Shown: positions 27,689 to 37,524, counted from the first letter of the stretch. The stretch: DNA of 64,000 bases from an uncultured Armatimonadota bacterium (GCA_903910385.1 CAIVZM010000029.1:62001-126000); one strand, 5' to 3'. Translations and numbers: made by a program. The notes: generated from the sequence alone by a model not told the origin.

Positions 27689-29449
27689 TTACGACGAGAC
27701 TCGCATTGCGAGACTACCGTCGTCGTCATCCTGTTCAGGTTGAGTGGTCGGTAAGGTGAAATGGAAGGTGGTTCCCTTGCCATGTTCGGATTCCACCCAG
27801 ATTTGTCCGTTATGTTGCTCGACAAACGCCTTGACCAGGAATAGTCCAATTCCCGTTCCGCCGATTTCACGCGTATCGCGATTGTCCACACGATGGAAGC
27901 GTTGGAACATCTTGGGCAGCTGTTCTTTCGGAATTCCCATTCCCTGGTCGCTGACCGACAACTGGACCAGTTCATCGCTCATCATTTTGCCGGAGACTTT
28001 GATTTCCCCGCCGCGAGGAGCGTACTTGAGGGCGTTGCTGATCAGGTTGTTGAAAATCTGCTCGACCTTATCCTCATCCGCCTGAATAATCGGAACGCTT
28101 GGGTCTATAGACATCACCAGAGTATGGTTCGGCTTTTTGTACTGGCTCGCGCTTTGAATGCGAATGACTTTATCGACCAGATTCGACATATTCACATCCC
28201 CGATATTCATCGCCAGCGATTTGCCGGATTCGATACGGGAAACGTTCAGAAGGTCATCGATCAACCGTCGCAGTCGGTCACATTCCGTATCGATGATCTG
28301 ATAAAACTCCGTGCGGGTATCATTGTCATAGAATCCGTCGGTATCCTGCAGAAGCGTCGCGACAAATCCTTTGATAGCAGTTAACGGAGTGCGAAGTTCA
28401 TGAGAGACGGTCGAAACGAACGCTGTCTTCATTTTGTCGACATTTTTCAGCTCAGTGATATCGTTGAAGATAGTCGCCGTGCCGATAATATCGCCGGCAT
28501 CGTTGCGGACGGTCGCCGACTGCACCTGGAACGTGTGCATCTGTTCCGGGCTTTCCGGGTCCGGTAATGAGACTTCCGCCGTGATATCGCCATCGACGCC
28601 GGAAAGAGGCTGTGTCAGTAGAGTGCGAACTTTCTCGTCTTTGACAACCGCAATCAGCGCATTGTTCAATGCAAGCGTCTCTTTGGTCAGTCCAAAAATT
28701 TGCAGAGCGGAATTGTTCATCTGCGTGACGCGTTGATTGGCGTTGACCATGATAAGACCCATGGAAAGCGCCTCAATCGTTTCCACCGCCTCATCACGCT
28801 CTCGGGTGATTTCTCGCACTTTTTCCGCAGAGTTGATGACCGCCGCCGCACCCTTCGCCATGCGCTCGAGCAATTGAATATCTTCTTCAATAAAGATATT
28901 GCCGAAGCGTTTGTTGAAGACCCAGAGAACGCCAATCGTCCGTTTTTCCAGGATACGGTTGGTTTCCTCATCGCGCCGCTCAATAGCTAACGGGACGCAG
29001 ACGCCGCTCTGGATGCCGAATTCGGCAAGCCTCTCTTCCTGAGCGCGTACATCAGTTTCGGCATCGTAAAGGATAACCGGCTTTTCTGTCCGGTATACTT
29101 CGCCGGAAATGCCTTGAGTCGCGCTGACCCGCATCCGCTTGACCGTTTCGTCATCAATGCCGATGGCGGGAGTATCGGCGAACAATTCATTCGTCTTTTC
29201 GTCGTGAAACATAAAGGCGCACTGGGTCGCCTGCAAGATCATCGCCGCTCGACTGAGAACGCGCCGCAGAGTCGTCTCGATTTCCGAGATATCAACCGAA
29301 CTCTGACCTGTGGTGTTCTGTACCTGTTCGCTAAGTTTTCGATTAGCGCTTTCGAGGCGTACAATATGCTCGCTCCGACGTCCAAGTTCCGTCTTGAGCG
29401 ATTCCAGTTGTTCACGAAGCGACGCGACATTATCGCCGTCGTTGGTCAT
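27689..29449 (-). CDS. Cytoplasmic GAF-PAS sensor histidine kinase
   Basis: A 586-residue kinase with no membrane segment. Order: N-terminal coiled coil (1-45), GAF domain (about 60-210), a short helical linker ([20 protein letters not shown]), PAS domain (about 225-340), HisKA with H-box [19 protein letters not shown], and HATPase with N-box [12 protein letters not shown]1 DQGMGIP and G2 [13 protein letters not shown]. It should sense a soluble or redox signal in the cytoplasm. No response regulator is adjacent, so its partner is unlinked. A strong promoter lies just upstream and a palindromic terminator just downstream, making it a monocistron. Confidence 0.95.
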   Translation of the reverse strand: MTNDGDNVASLREQLESLKTELGRRSEHIVRLESANRKLSEQVQNTTGQSSVDISEIETTLRRVLSRAAMILQATQCAFMFHDEKTNELFADTPAIGIDDETVKRMRVSATQGISGEVYRTEKPVILYDAETDVRAQEERLAEFGIQSGVCVPLAIERRDEETNRILEKRTIGVLWVFNKRFGNIFIEEDIQLLERMAKGAAAVINSAEKVREITRERDEAVETIEALSMGLIMVNANQRVTQMNNSALQIFGLTKETLALNNALIAVVKDEKVRTLLTQPLSGVDGDITAEVSLPDPESPEQMHTFQVQSATVRNDAGDIIGTATIFNDITELKNVDKMKTAFVSTVSHELRTPLTAIKGFVATLLQDTDGFYDNDTRTEFYQIIDTECDRLRRLIDDLLNVSRIESGKSLAMNIGDVNMSNLVDKVIRIQSASQYKKPNHTLVMSIDPSVPIIQADEDKVEQIFNNLISNALKYAPRGGEIKVSGKMMSDELVQLSVSDQGMGIPKEQLPKMFQRFHRVDNRDTREIGGTGIGLFLVKAFVEQHNGQIWVESEHGKGTTFHFTLPTTQPEQDDDDGSLAMRVSS

Positions 29450-29551
29450 CGCGAGAGGATTCCTTTCTTACCAGGAAGGGCGCATCGCTGGCGTCCGGGA
29501 ATGATCAGAATTGATCGGCCGGGCAAAACGTAGCGCGTCCGTCCCGTCGGA

Positions 29552-29580
29552 ATTATACCCGCGTGCGCTCATACCGTCAA
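29552..29580 (-). promoter_or_regulatory. Promoter of histidine kinase gene
   Basis: On the minus strand TTGACG (29580-29575) and TATAAT (29557-29552) are separated by 17 bases. The predicted leader is about 95 bases. Confidence 0.8.
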
Positions 29581-29658
29581 ACTATCCTTTCTGATTTTTC
29601 TTTGGCGGGGCGCTCTACGGAGTGCGAGGTGAAATGCATAAAGTGTTACCGCTCCGCG

Positions 29659-29687
29659 TTGTTGTTTTCCGCTTTATAGGTTATGAT
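29659..29687 (+). promoter_or_regulatory. Putative promoter of PEP-CTERM DNRLRE gene
   Basis: TTGTTG (29659-29664) and TATGAT (29682-29687) are separated by 17 bases, about 40 bases before the ATG at 29729, which has a strong AGGGGGGG-type ribosome site. Confidence 0.55.
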
Positions 29688-29728
29688 TAGCATTAGTAGT
29701 TGCGCCACTGGATTAAGGGGGGGAAATA

Positions 29729-30535
29729 ATGATAAATAATTACTGGACTGTCGTGCGACAATCTCTGAAGCTATCTGGAATCGCGGTCGTTCTGGGCGTC
29801 CTCTGCCAACCGGGCTATGCGGACACTCAGACCCTGTTGTCGAATGCCGATGCATATGTACGGAATGGCGGTCTCGCCAATGCTAACTTTGGAGCGGATC
29901 AGAACCTTGGGGCGAAATATGCCACTGTTGCTTCTGGAGTCGGTTTCGACCGAAAAGACTATATCAGTTTCAATATCGCCAGCATCAAGCCGTTCATTAT
30001 TGAAGATGCAACCCTCACCCTGACGGTGAGCGACTCCATCCTCGGTAACGCCGATAATGCAAATCAGGTTTATTCCTTCAGCGTCTACGGTCTTAAAAAT
30101 GGAGCGGGCGATAAATGGACGGAAGGAACAGGCACGACCGCCGCTCCCGGTGTAAACGGCATTAACTGGAACAATGCGCCTGGTAATAATACTGCCAGCG
30201 GTAATGGCGTCACCTCCCTTGCCACCTCTCTTGGCAGTTTCACCCTGACCGGACGAGGAACGCCAGGACAGCAAATTGTTATCCCCGGACTCGCTCCATT
30301 CCTGCGTGCGGACAGCAACAACCTGACGACCTTTATCATTACGCGCGACACGCGCCAGATAACGGCGGATGATACCAATAATGTCGTCCACAATTTCGCC
30401 AGCCGTGAGCAGGGTCCCGCTCTGGCTCCTCAACTGACAGTTATTACTGCGCTCGCTCCCGAACCCGGCGCACTCGCGCTTCTGGGAGTCGGACTGCTGG
30501 GAATGATGGCATTGCCCCTGCGGCGCAAAGGATAA
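29729..30535 (+). CDS. DNRLRE-domain protein with PEP-CTERM sorting tail
   Basis: A 268-residue exported protein: signal peptide (about 1-31, ending PGYA), then a jelly-roll DNRLRE-like domain whose start is diagnostic (ADAYVRNGGLANANFGAD, then KYATVASG and ISFNIASI), and a C-terminal PEP-CTERM signal (PEPGALALLGVGLLGMMAL followed by RRKG). PEP-CTERM proteins are processed by an exosortase and reach the outer surface, often with exopolysaccharide. No exosortase gene is in the window. Single gene with its own promoter and terminator. Confidence 0.9.
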   Translation: MINNYWTVVRQSLKLSGIAVVLGVLCQPGYADTQTLLSNADAYVRNGGLANANFGADQNLGAKYATVASGVGFDRKDYISFNIASIKPFIIEDATLTLTVSDSILGNADNANQVYSFSVYGLKNGAGDKWTEGTGTTAAPGVNGINWNNAPGNNTASGNGVTSLATSLGSFTLTGRGTPGQQIVIPGLAPFLRADSNNLTTFIITRDTRQITADDTNNVVHNFASREQGPALAPQLTVITALAPEPGALALLGVGLLGMMALPLRRKG

Positions 30536-30574
30536 TCGCCTTCTGCGTCCTTACCCCGGACGAAGTCTGTACTC

Positions 30575-30610
30575 AAAAAGCCTCAGGACGCCAGAGTCCT
30601 GAGGCTTTTT
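30575..30610 (+). terminator. Terminator of PEP-CTERM gene
   Basis: A 15-bp stem (AAAAAGCCTCAGGAC with its complement) and a 6-base loop are followed by T-rich sequence. It is symmetrical enough to serve the convergent gene as well. Confidence 0.9.
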
Positions 30611-30644
30611 CCATCGACAGGGAGGTTTACCGTGCCATGGTCGA

Positions 30645-31073
30645 TCACGAAGCCTTATTCCCGGCTTGAAGTTTTCCGGCTAAATCCGCCAATCGCGCCT
30701 GAAACTGGCTCGTACGTAGTTGACTATCACTTTGCATCGCTTCGCTCAGGAGTCTCGCCGCTTTTCGGTAACGGTTCTGGGCTACTGGAACCAGTCCGCG
30801 TTCTTCGTCTAATATTCCCTGTTCGTGCAGGAGTACAGCCAGTGTAGCGCAACGCCCGACATCGAGATGGTTGTCTGTGGTCAGCAGGGAGAGGAGGGAA
30901 TCCGTTGTCAGCGTCATGGTCAATCCCCAGTCTAAACCGGTCAACTCCTTGCAGGCGTTCTTGAGACACGCTTCCAGTTCTTGCGTTTTGCCTTCTCTTT
31001 TTAGACCAAGCAAGGTCGCCAGCGTCAGTGACAGCGCTTCAACCTGTTGATTGATCTTCCCTTTTCGCATCAT
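30645..31073 (-). CDS. DUF6483-like helical protein
   Basis: The start is set at the first of two ATGs (31073), after GGGGAAACG; an upstream extension to 31148 reads through a TATAAT-like -10. The 142-residue product is all-helical and resembles the DUF6483 group of small Gram-positive and Armatimonadota proteins: MRKGKINQQVEALSLTLATL, then a central helical-repeat part and LSEAMQSDSQLRTSQFQARL. No signal peptide. Function unknown; no obvious operon partner. Confidence 0.65.
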   Translation of the reverse strand: MMRKGKINQQVEALSLTLATLLGLKREGKTQELEACLKNACKELTGLDWGLTMTLTTDSLLSLLTTDNHLDVGRCATLAVLLHEQGILDEERGLVPVAQNRYRKAARLLSEAMQSDSQLRTSQFQARLADLAGKLQAGNKAS

Positions 31074-31185
31074 AATCGTTTCCCCGTCTTCCGATGACAT
31101 TATACCGAATTCGGACATTGAATCCGTCAGGCGTTCCTTGCTGGACAAAAGATCGATAAAAACGGAAAGCCTGCGCCGCTCTCAA

Positions 31186-31221
31186 AAAATCAGAGGCAAG
31201 GACAATGTGTGTCCTCGCCTC
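31186..31221 (-). terminator. Terminator of BsuPI-domain gene
   Basis: On the minus strand an 11-base stem with one mismatch (GAGGCGAGGAC pairing with GTCCTTGCCTC) is followed by TGATTTTTTG. Just before it, at 31261-31288, a 14-base unit (GGGCTTCACAGTCA) is tandemly repeated twice. Confidence 0.75.
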
Positions 31222-31285
31222 CAGATTACGAACTATTCGCGGTCATTCGCCGCTTCGTCAGGGCTTCACAGTCAGGGCTTCACAG

Positions 31286-32713
31286 TCAGGGAGTCTGCAA
31301 GTACGGGCGACCATCACGTCCGGAACGCACTATGCCGGTCACCGTAATCCTTCGTCCGATCAGAGCGTCTGGTGACGACCCAACGACATAGATATTCGTT
31401 CCCGCATCCGTGATTACCCAGGCGTTTCGGGATACGGGCGGTTGTCCGACTCCACCTTGATTACCATTGTAAATGGCATTCACCCGAATGCGTCTGCCAG
31501 CATAGAAGTTCGCTCGCGGTCCGGTCAATTCTCGCAATGAAGAGACAAAGAAAGGGGCGTTTATCCCGCCGCCATTTCCCTCTTGCGAACCGCCGCCATA
31601 GTTGCCGTCGCCGCCGTAGTTACCTTCATTGCCCGATTGTCCGCCGCCGAATCCTCCTCCGGATTGTCCGCCGCTGAAACCGTCGGACTGCCCCCCGCCG
31701 AATCCGCCGTTACCAGACTCACTGCCACCAAAGTCGCTCCCATTTCCGTTGTCACTGCCGCCATTGTGGGAGTTGTCGCGTCCGATCACCAGTGTCGCTA
31801 TCGCCGCCGCTTCTGCATTGACGCCCCCATCCCCGACATTTCTGGTGGGCAGGCTTGCGTTGATGGTATAGTTTCCTTCGCGGAAATTGTATGGGATACG
31901 CCAGGTTGCGGAGAACGCCTTTTCCTGACCGGGCATCAGCGTTATATTGGTCAGCGCCATTGTCGAAAACATCCCCTCAGAGGAGTTCCATACCTGCCGA
32001 TTATTACGATCTCTGACGCTGACTTCGAACTGTTTTCCTGAATCAAACCGGTAAAGGATCGCCCGGGCGCTACGATTGCGAACCGTATAAGAGAAACTGA
32101 CCGTATCGCCGGGAGTGGGGCGACGCGGGAGGAAGGTAACCTTACCGATAGCGCCCTCCTGAGGATTGGACGGATCGGGGTTATCGCCGGGGAAGTCCGG
32201 GCGCGTACCGCCACCGTTTCCGCCACCATTGCCACCGTTACGGTCACTCAGATAGATCTGTGTGGAGATCATTTGTTGCGGCCAGAGCTTCGCTTCGACC
32301 ACATAGACCCCGGGGCGTAACGCCTGACCGTCATCATCTCGCTTGTCCCATAATTCGCTATAAGTTCGTGATTCTCCAGAATCGAGCATGAACCGTTCTG
32401 AGGATACTCGTTTATGTCGTGACAGATCATAGACGATCTTATTGGTGCGCGAATCACGGATCGCAAGTGTGTATTCTGCAGCGGTCGAGTTCCTTACCCA
32501 GCGAGTGTTCCCCATATTCGTCAGGGTCAGCGTGATTTGAACGGCGCGATTGGGCGTATATTGCGTCCGATCCGTTACCAGTTGCGCTTCCAGAAAACTA
32601 TTGGGTCGCCGGGTGACGGACGAACCGTTTCCATAGGTCTGCGCTCCTGCCATCGTTGCGCTGATGAACGTCGTCGCCAGAGCGGCATATAATCCTAAAG
32701 TGCTTTTCTTCAT
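31286..32713 (-). CDS. Secreted protein with two BsuPI-type domains
   Basis: A 475-residue exported protein with a signal peptide ending near AGAQ. Two immunoglobulin-like domains follow the pattern of intracellular proteinase inhibitor BsuPI (PF12690): domain 1 about residues 40-150 (TLTLTNMGNTRWVRN, RPGVYVVEAKLWP) and domain 2 about 190-315 (VSFSYTVRNRSARAILYRF, REGNYTINASLP). A Gly/Asn/Ser-rich linker of about 75 residues leads to a C-terminal domain of about 80 residues with OB-like strands (GRRIRVNAIYNGN, GRRITVTGIV). Whether it inhibits proteases is not known; surface scaffolding is as likely. Confidence 0.8.
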   Translation of the reverse strand: MKKSTLGLYAALATTFISATMAGAQTYGNGSSVTRRPNSFLEAQLVTDRTQYTPNRAVQITLTLTNMGNTRWVRNSTAAEYTLAIRDSRTNKIVYDLSRHKRVSSERFMLDSGESRTYSELWDKRDDDGQALRPGVYVVEAKLWPQQMISTQIYLSDRNGGNGGGNGGGTRPDFPGDNPDPSNPQEGAIGKVTFLPRRPTPGDTVSFSYTVRNRSARAILYRFDSGKQFEVSVRDRNNRQVWNSSEGMFSTMALTNITLMPGQEKAFSATWRIPYNFREGNYTINASLPTRNVGDGGVNAEAAAIATLVIGRDNSHNGGSDNGNGSDFGGSESGNGGFGGGQSDGFSGGQSGGGFGGGQSGNEGNYGGDGNYGGGSQEGNGGGINAPFFVSSLRELTGPRANFYAGRRIRVNAIYNGNQGGVGQPPVSRNAWVITDAGTNIYVVGSSPDALIGRRITVTGIVRSGRDGRPYLQTP

Positions 32714-32805
32714 TGTTATCGTTCCTGATTGCTCCCCATTACTGTTACTGATTTCCGATTGGGAAAGACTCAGGAAGGCCGACGGAACGATAATCCTCTG
32801 TACCG

Positions 32806-34332
32806 CTATATTCCTGACTGTCTTTCCTGACGCATCCGTTTTTGTTCGTTGTCCTTTGCCTGTCGCCAGAGGTCTTCCATTTGTTCCAGCGTCAGCGATT
32901 CCAGTCCGCCGTTCGCATCGGCGCGTTCTTCCATAAAACGGAACCTGCCTTCGAAGCGGGTTAACTGATGGCGGAGCGATTCTTCCGCATCGATTTCCAG
33001 TTGCCGCCCGACATTGACCAGCGTAAACAGGACATCGCCCAGTTCGGAAGCGATACGCTCTTTGGAACCGCCGTTTTCTATTTCGTGACGAAGTTCTCCG
33101 AACTCCTCAACCGCTTTGTCAAAGATGCCCTGAACATCCGGCCATTCGAATCCCGCCTTCACCGCTCTTTTACTGACTTCCAGAGCGGTCATCAGCGCCG
33201 GTAACGCCTTCGGGATGCCATCCAGACGCGATTTTCGGTTTTCATTGCCCTTTTCCGTCGCCTTGATGGCATTCCAATTCGTTAGAACCTCATCTGCGTT
33301 CGCTACCTTCACGTCTCCGAAAATGTGTGGATGCCGTCTCACCAGCTTGTCTACAATTGCCTCACATACATCGACGATCTCAAAGACGCCCTGTTCCGAC
33401 GCCAGTTGCGCATGAAACACGACCTGGAGCAACAAATCGCCCAGTTCATCACAGAGTTTGTCCGGGTCGCCGGAGTCTATCGCTTCCACGACTTCATACG
33501 CTTCTTCCAGAGCGTAGCGTCTCAAGGTCTCATGCGTCTGCTTGAGATCCCACGGACAGCCATTTTCCGGATCGCGCAATTGCGCCATCACTTCGACCAA
33601 TCGGGGAAAGGAGGGACGCCGACGCTCCGCCGGTAGCGCTGCCACATAGACGCTTGTCAGATGGGCATTGGGTGCGGTATACCCTCGATCCATCTGGTAA
33701 AGCGGCATTTCCATCGTGTCTTCCTCACCGGGGACGCCCGCCGCTCGAATCAGTGTTACCGGGTAATCATCGGGGTATCCCGCCCGCATCAGAGCAAGTT
33801 TTGCATTGGAAGCGGCGCTCTGGGAATGCACCTGATACAGCAAGAGCGGGGCGGCGCTTTGCAGTGAATCCGGCGGCATGGGGGCGTTCGGGTTCAAGGT
33901 GAGAGCGTCTACGATATGGAGGTCGTCCGTGATCGCCGCGCCAATCGCTTCCAGACAGGCATCGATGAAGGAGGGAGCGCCCACGACTTTGAAAGGAATT
34001 TCCAGCTCCCTTGCCGTGGTAATCAACCGGGATACCGTCGTTTCACCGATGAGGGGATGGCCGGGAACGGCATAGACGATCTTTCCCTGCGGCGCTTCGG
34101 CGACGGCGGAGAGTACGCGGGCGACAATGGAGTCATAAGTCTCGTCAAAGGAGGACGATGTCTCATACACCTCATCAAACGCCGTGAAAGTAAGCGAAGC
34201 GAGAGCCCGAGACGCCAGAACCGGATGACGCGCCGTCCTCAGATACACGGGAAGCCCACTCGTGAGCAAATCGACGTTATAGGCGGGGAGTCGTTGCGGG
34301 TCTCCGGGTCCTAACCCTATCAGGAATATCAT
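32806..34332 (-). CDS. mazG: MazG with N-terminal SAM-methylase-like domain
   Basis: A 508-residue fusion. The N-terminal 220 residues are a tetrapyrrole-methylase-like domain (MIFLIGLGPGDPQRL and VYAVPGHPLIGETTV), as in Bacillus YabN. The C-terminal part is MazG, a nucleoside triphosphate pyrophosphohydrolase: the first copy has EVMAQLRDPENGCPWDLKQTHETL, EEAYEVVEAID and CDELGDLLLQVVFHA (metal EExxE and DELGD), and a weaker second copy has LGDVLFTLVNVGR. It probably cleans the nucleotide pool. A strong terminator lies upstream, separating it from the PPIase gene. Confidence 0.95.
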   Translation of the reverse strand: MIFLIGLGPGDPQRLPAYNVDLLTSGLPVYLRTARHPVLASRALASLTFTAFDEVYETSSSFDETYDSIVARVLSAVAEAPQGKIVYAVPGHPLIGETTVSRLITTARELEIPFKVVGAPSFIDACLEAIGAAITDDLHIVDALTLNPNAPMPPDSLQSAAPLLLYQVHSQSAASNAKLALMRAGYPDDYPVTLIRAAGVPGEEDTMEMPLYQMDRGYTAPNAHLTSVYVAALPAERRRPSFPRLVEVMAQLRDPENGCPWDLKQTHETLRRYALEEAYEVVEAIDSGDPDKLCDELGDLLLQVVFHAQLASEQGVFEIVDVCEAIVDKLVRRHPHIFGDVKVANADEVLTNWNAIKATEKGNENRKSRLDGIPKALPALMTALEVSKRAVKAGFEWPDVQGIFDKAVEEFGELRHEIENGGSKERIASELGDVLFTLVNVGRQLEIDAEESLRHQLTRFEGRFRFMEERADANGGLESLTLEQMEDLWRQAKDNEQKRMRQERQSGI

Positions 34333-34368
34333 ATGAAGAAGGATACCTCGCCGCGTGAATACGCAAAA

Positions 34369-34418
34369 CGATAACGGGTCGATAAAGTGGAATATTCCGC
34401 TTTATCGACCCGTTATCG
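34369..34418. terminator. Terminator upstream of mazG
   Basis: A 25-bp near-perfect inverted repeat (one G-U pair in RNA) starting CGATAACGGGTCG has no loop gap beyond the turn and is flanked by A and T runs. It ends the upstream PPIase gene. Confidence 0.88.
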
Positions 34419-34446
34419 TAAATTTATCTGTTGATACCGACTGAAG

Positions 34447-35547
34447 CTATTTCGCTGCTGGCGCGGCGGGAGCCGTCGGCGCCCCGAGCATCGAAGGAGC
34501 TTCTCCGGAAACAGCCTCAGAACCGCTCTTGCCGATTCCTGCATCTTTCGCCGTCTTCTTAAGTCCTTCCCAGACAGAAGAGTACTTGGGATCTGTTGGC
34601 TCAAATTTGGCATTGACCTTCAAGCCCATAATCGCATCACGCACTTTTGCGTTTGCGGGGTTCTGAAGCTTGACCTGCACCAGTTCTCGGCGAATGAGCG
34701 GCGCGGCGTCATCATAGGGGATATTGAGGGCGGGTAAACGCTTTTCCACCTTGACCCACGCTTTGGCGGCAGGCGCGTTTTGCGCAATACGGAAGTCTAC
34801 CGGTCCGAACCAGACTCCTTCCGCGCTCTGTTGCACTTTCGCCTGATATTCGACGCCAATACGATTGATCGGGGTCGCTTCCGGCAACAACCCGGCGGTC
34901 GCCTTGAGTTGCATCGGGTTCACCTGCTTGGCGACTTCATTGAAGTCGGTCTTGCTGGCGAGTAATTTCTGGGCATTCGCAAAGTCCGGCGAGTTCGGCG
35001 CGGCGACGATCAAACGCAATTGAACACGGGCGGGAAGTCCGACGCTATTGCGGGCGGAGGCTTCGTCATACGCCTTGCGAACATCTGCATCGGCAATATT
35101 GAGCCGCTTGGCGTAAAGTCCGGTCTCCGCCAATTGCACTTTCATGTCCGTCTTGATTTCTTCTGTGGTGGTTCCCTGTTCCTTCATCGAATCCTCATAA
35201 CTTTTACCCGGATATTTCGCCTCGAAAAGTTTTTTCTGAGTATCGTAGAAGCGGTTTATCTCATCATCCGAGGGAACGGCGGCTTCCTTGCCCGCTTCCG
35301 CGAGGATGACTTTATTGCCGACTAATTGGTCGAGCACCAGTCGTTCCGCATTCGTCGTCTGACCGCCGGGAACCATTACCGTCTGTCGTTCCAGCGCTTT
35401 GATATATTCGTCCCTGGTGACAACCTGACCGTTGATATTGGCGAATGGCTTTTCCCCCGCGCAGCCGGACAGAGCGCCGACAAGACAAAGGATCGCTCCC
35501 GCAAAGGCGGGACGCACAAGAAATGGTGAGAAACTATGACGAGTCAA
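34447..35547 (-). CDS. PpiC/SurA-type peptidyl-prolyl isomerase lipoprotein
   Basis: A 366-residue lipoprotein (lipobox LSGC) with a SurA N-terminal chaperone region: FANINGQVVTRDEYIKALERQ, LVLDQLVGNKVILAEAGK, and YEDSMKEQGTTTEEIK. It then has a parvulin-like middle (about residues 170-270). The usual parvulin catalytic signature is weak, so it may act as a chaperone rather than an isomerase. The start codon is TTG at 35547, 8 bases after AGGAG. The C-terminus is Ala/Pro-rich. Confidence 0.85.
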   Translation of the reverse strand: MTRHSFSPFLVRPAFAGAILCLVGALSGCAGEKPFANINGQVVTRDEYIKALERQTVMVPGGQTTNAERLVLDQLVGNKVILAEAGKEAAVPSDDEINRFYDTQKKLFEAKYPGKSYEDSMKEQGTTTEEIKTDMKVQLAETGLYAKRLNIADADVRKAYDEASARNSVGLPARVQLRLIVAAPNSPDFANAQKLLASKTDFNEVAKQVNPMQLKATAGLLPEATPINRIGVEYQAKVQQSAEGVWFGPVDFRIAQNAPAAKAWVKVEKRLPALNIPYDDAAPLIRRELVQVKLQNPANAKVRDAIMGLKVNAKFEPTDPKYSSVWEGLKKTAKDAGIGKSGSEAVSGEAPSMLGAPTAPAAPAAK

Positions 35548-35856
35548 AGAAATATCTCCTGATGGATAGCGGTTCGTTCCACTTCAGAAACGTATTTAAC
35601 AGCAATAATACTACTGTCCCTCTTGCATACGTTCGAAAACTGCACAACATTCCCGCCTTAAATCCGTAAGCAAGCATGAGGAAGTTAGGCTCCGCCAATG
35701 CTATCACGAGATAATGTCGTCAGGCAACCGGCAAGAGCGGATAATCCCATGCAGGACAGCGTTAACAAACAAAAGGCAGGAAAACGGCGACCCAACGGGG
35801 AAAGTTCGTTTGATCTACGACGAAAACTCAAAGAACGCAGAGGAAAGCCTTAGACC
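35548..35856. other. Divergent intergenic region, no gene seen
   Basis: About 310 bases between the divergent PPIase and RNase II-like genes. It must hold both promoters, but no clean -35/-10 pair was identified, and no coding frame is convincing. Confidence 0.5.
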
Positions 35857-37332
35857 ATGGGATCGAAATGGGACAATAGTAGCGATGCTGCCGCGCTGGC
35901 GCGTCTGGCGACGCAGGCGATGAAAGACCGGGGATTGGAGCCTGAATTTCCGCTGGAAGCGATAGAGCAGGCGGAACAGACCCGAGAACCAGCGCAGGAT
36001 GATAGTAAGGATATACGTGATTTGCGCTCCCTGCTCTGGTGCAGCATTGACAATGATGATTCGCGTGATCTCGACCAGTTGCAGGTGGTGGAATCTCAGG
36101 ATAATGGTTTCCTGCGCGTGTATGTGGCGGTGGCGGATGTCGATGCATTGGTGAAGCGGGGAACCCCGGTAGACAATCATGCCGTTCTGAACACAACCTC
36201 TGTCTATACGCCTGCGCGTATCTTTCCCATGCTTCCCGAAAAATTTTCCACGAATCTGACATCGCTCAACCCGGATGTGGATCGTCTGGCTATGGTGGTC
36301 GCCTACTCCGTCGATGGGCGAGGCGGACTCTCGAACGAAGAAGTCTTCCGTGCGAGGGTGCATAATTACGCCAAACTCGCGTACCGTTCCGTGGGCGAAT
36401 GGCTGATCGGCGAGGGATCGATGCCCCCCGCAATGGCGGCGGTTCCTGGTCTGGATGAACAGATCCGCCTGCAAGATGAGGCGGCGCAGCGGTTACGCGA
36501 ACGGCGTCATGATGAAGGCGCTCTGGAACTGGAGACGATCGAACTGAGGACTGTTATTACCGATGGCAAAGTGACAGACCTCAAAGATGACCCCAAAGAC
36601 CGGGCGCATGCGCTTATCGAGGACTTTATGATCGCGGCGAATGGTGTCACAACCCGCTATCTTGTCTCCCGTAACTTTCCGACTTTCCGCCGTGTGGTCA
36701 TGACACCTGAACGCTGGGATAAAATCGAAGCGCTGGCTATGTCATATGGCGACCGCCTCCCGGCGGATCCCGATAGCGGAGCGTTGAACGAGTTTCTAAT
36801 CCGCCGCCGCAAGGCGGACCCTCTGCGCTTCCCTGACCTGTCGCTGATGATCATCAAGTTAATGGGTTCCGGCGAGTACCGTGCGGAACCGGCGGGAGTC
36901 AAAGGGGAGGGGCATTTCGGTCTGGCAGTCCGCGATTACTCACACTCCACCGCTCCCAACCGACGCTATCCTGACCTGATCACCCACCGACTGCTCAAGG
37001 CGGCGCTCGCCGGGGAAGATTCGCCCTATGAGGACGGCGAACTTTCCGGTCTTGCCAAACACTGCACCGAGCAGGAAGACATGGCGAAAAAGGTGGAGCG
37101 ACAAGTGCGAAAAAGCGCCGCCGCCCTGCTACTGCGCGATCATATCGGACAGACCTTCGATGGCATCATTACCGGGGCTTCGCAGAAGGGAACCTGGATC
37201 CGCACCCTGCATCCCCCGATTGAGGGGCGCATTGTCGAAGGATACCGCGGACTCGATGTAGGAGATCGCACCCATGTTCGACTGATCCACGTAGATGTCG
37301 AAAAAGGTTTCATCGATTTCGCCCGTGATTGA
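35857..37332 (+). CDS. RNase II-family 3'-5' exoribonuclease
   Basis: A 491-residue enzyme with the RNB catalytic domain. The metal-binding cluster is IDNDDSRDLDQLQ near residue 65, followed by VYVAVADVDALVK and the later AEPAGVKGEGHFGLAVRDYSHST and NRRYPDLITHRLL blocks. The C-terminal part resembles an S1-like OB domain (GQTFDGIITGASQKGTWIRT). There are no N-terminal cold-shock domains, as in the short RNase II enzymes of Deinococcus. It degrades single-stranded RNA in the cytoplasm. The ATG at 35857 follows GAGGAAAG by 11 bases. Confidence 0.93.
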   Translation: MGSKWDNSSDAAALARLATQAMKDRGLEPEFPLEAIEQAEQTREPAQDDSKDIRDLRSLLWCSIDNDDSRDLDQLQVVESQDNGFLRVYVAVADVDALVKRGTPVDNHAVLNTTSVYTPARIFPMLPEKFSTNLTSLNPDVDRLAMVVAYSVDGRGGLSNEEVFRARVHNYAKLAYRSVGEWLIGEGSMPPAMAAVPGLDEQIRLQDEAAQRLRERRHDEGALELETIELRTVITDGKVTDLKDDPKDRAHALIEDFMIAANGVTTRYLVSRNFPTFRRVVMTPERWDKIEALAMSYGDRLPADPDSGALNEFLIRRRKADPLRFPDLSLMIIKLMGSGEYRAEPAGVKGEGHFGLAVRDYSHSTAPNRRYPDLITHRLLKAALAGEDSPYEDGELSGLAKHCTEQEDMAKKVERQVRKSAAALLLRDHIGQTFDGIITGASQKGTWIRTLHPPIEGRIVEGYRGLDVGDRTHVRLIHVDVEKGFIDFARD

Positions 37333-37354
37333 TTCGCCCATGACAGACCATTGA

Positions 37355-37397
37355 GAAGGAACTTCGCGTAGACGAAACTGTTCGGCGAAGTTCCTTC
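37355..37397 (+). terminator. Terminator of RNase II-like gene
   Basis: A 13-bp stem (GAAGGAACTTCGC with its complement) encloses a 17-base loop and is followed by TTCGTTG. It insulates the arabinan operon promoter from readthrough. Confidence 0.85.
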
Positions 37398-37432
37398 TTC
37401 GTTGCGCTTAATATTCCTTCGGATGCAGCCAT

Positions 37433-37461
37433 TTGACAGGACCAATTGGCGCCAGTATAGT
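37433..37461 (+). promoter_or_regulatory. Promoter and operator of arabinan operon
   Basis: TTGACA (37433-37438) and TATAGT (37456-37461) are exactly 17 bases apart. The spacer and -10 contain ACCAATTGGCGCCAGTAT (37441-37458), which is identical base for base to the spacer of the pseudopilin promoter at 52 kb and near-identical to a site at the GntR/LacI gene. The core TTGGCGCCAG is nearly palindromic, as for LacI or GntR operators. Repressor binding here would occlude RNA polymerase directly. A hairpin TCACTC-N8-GAGTGA lies in the predicted leader. Confidence 0.88.
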
Positions 37462-37524
37462 CCAAGTGGTTCACTCGCTAAGCGGAGTGACTTGAAGGAC
37501 AATGAAGGACGGTAACCCCCGTTT

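Noticed and set aside
27595-27975. Extended dUTPase of 286 residues
   Set aside because: The extra N-terminus lies over the end of the histidine kinase gene and across its palindromic terminator, and is not conserved-looking.
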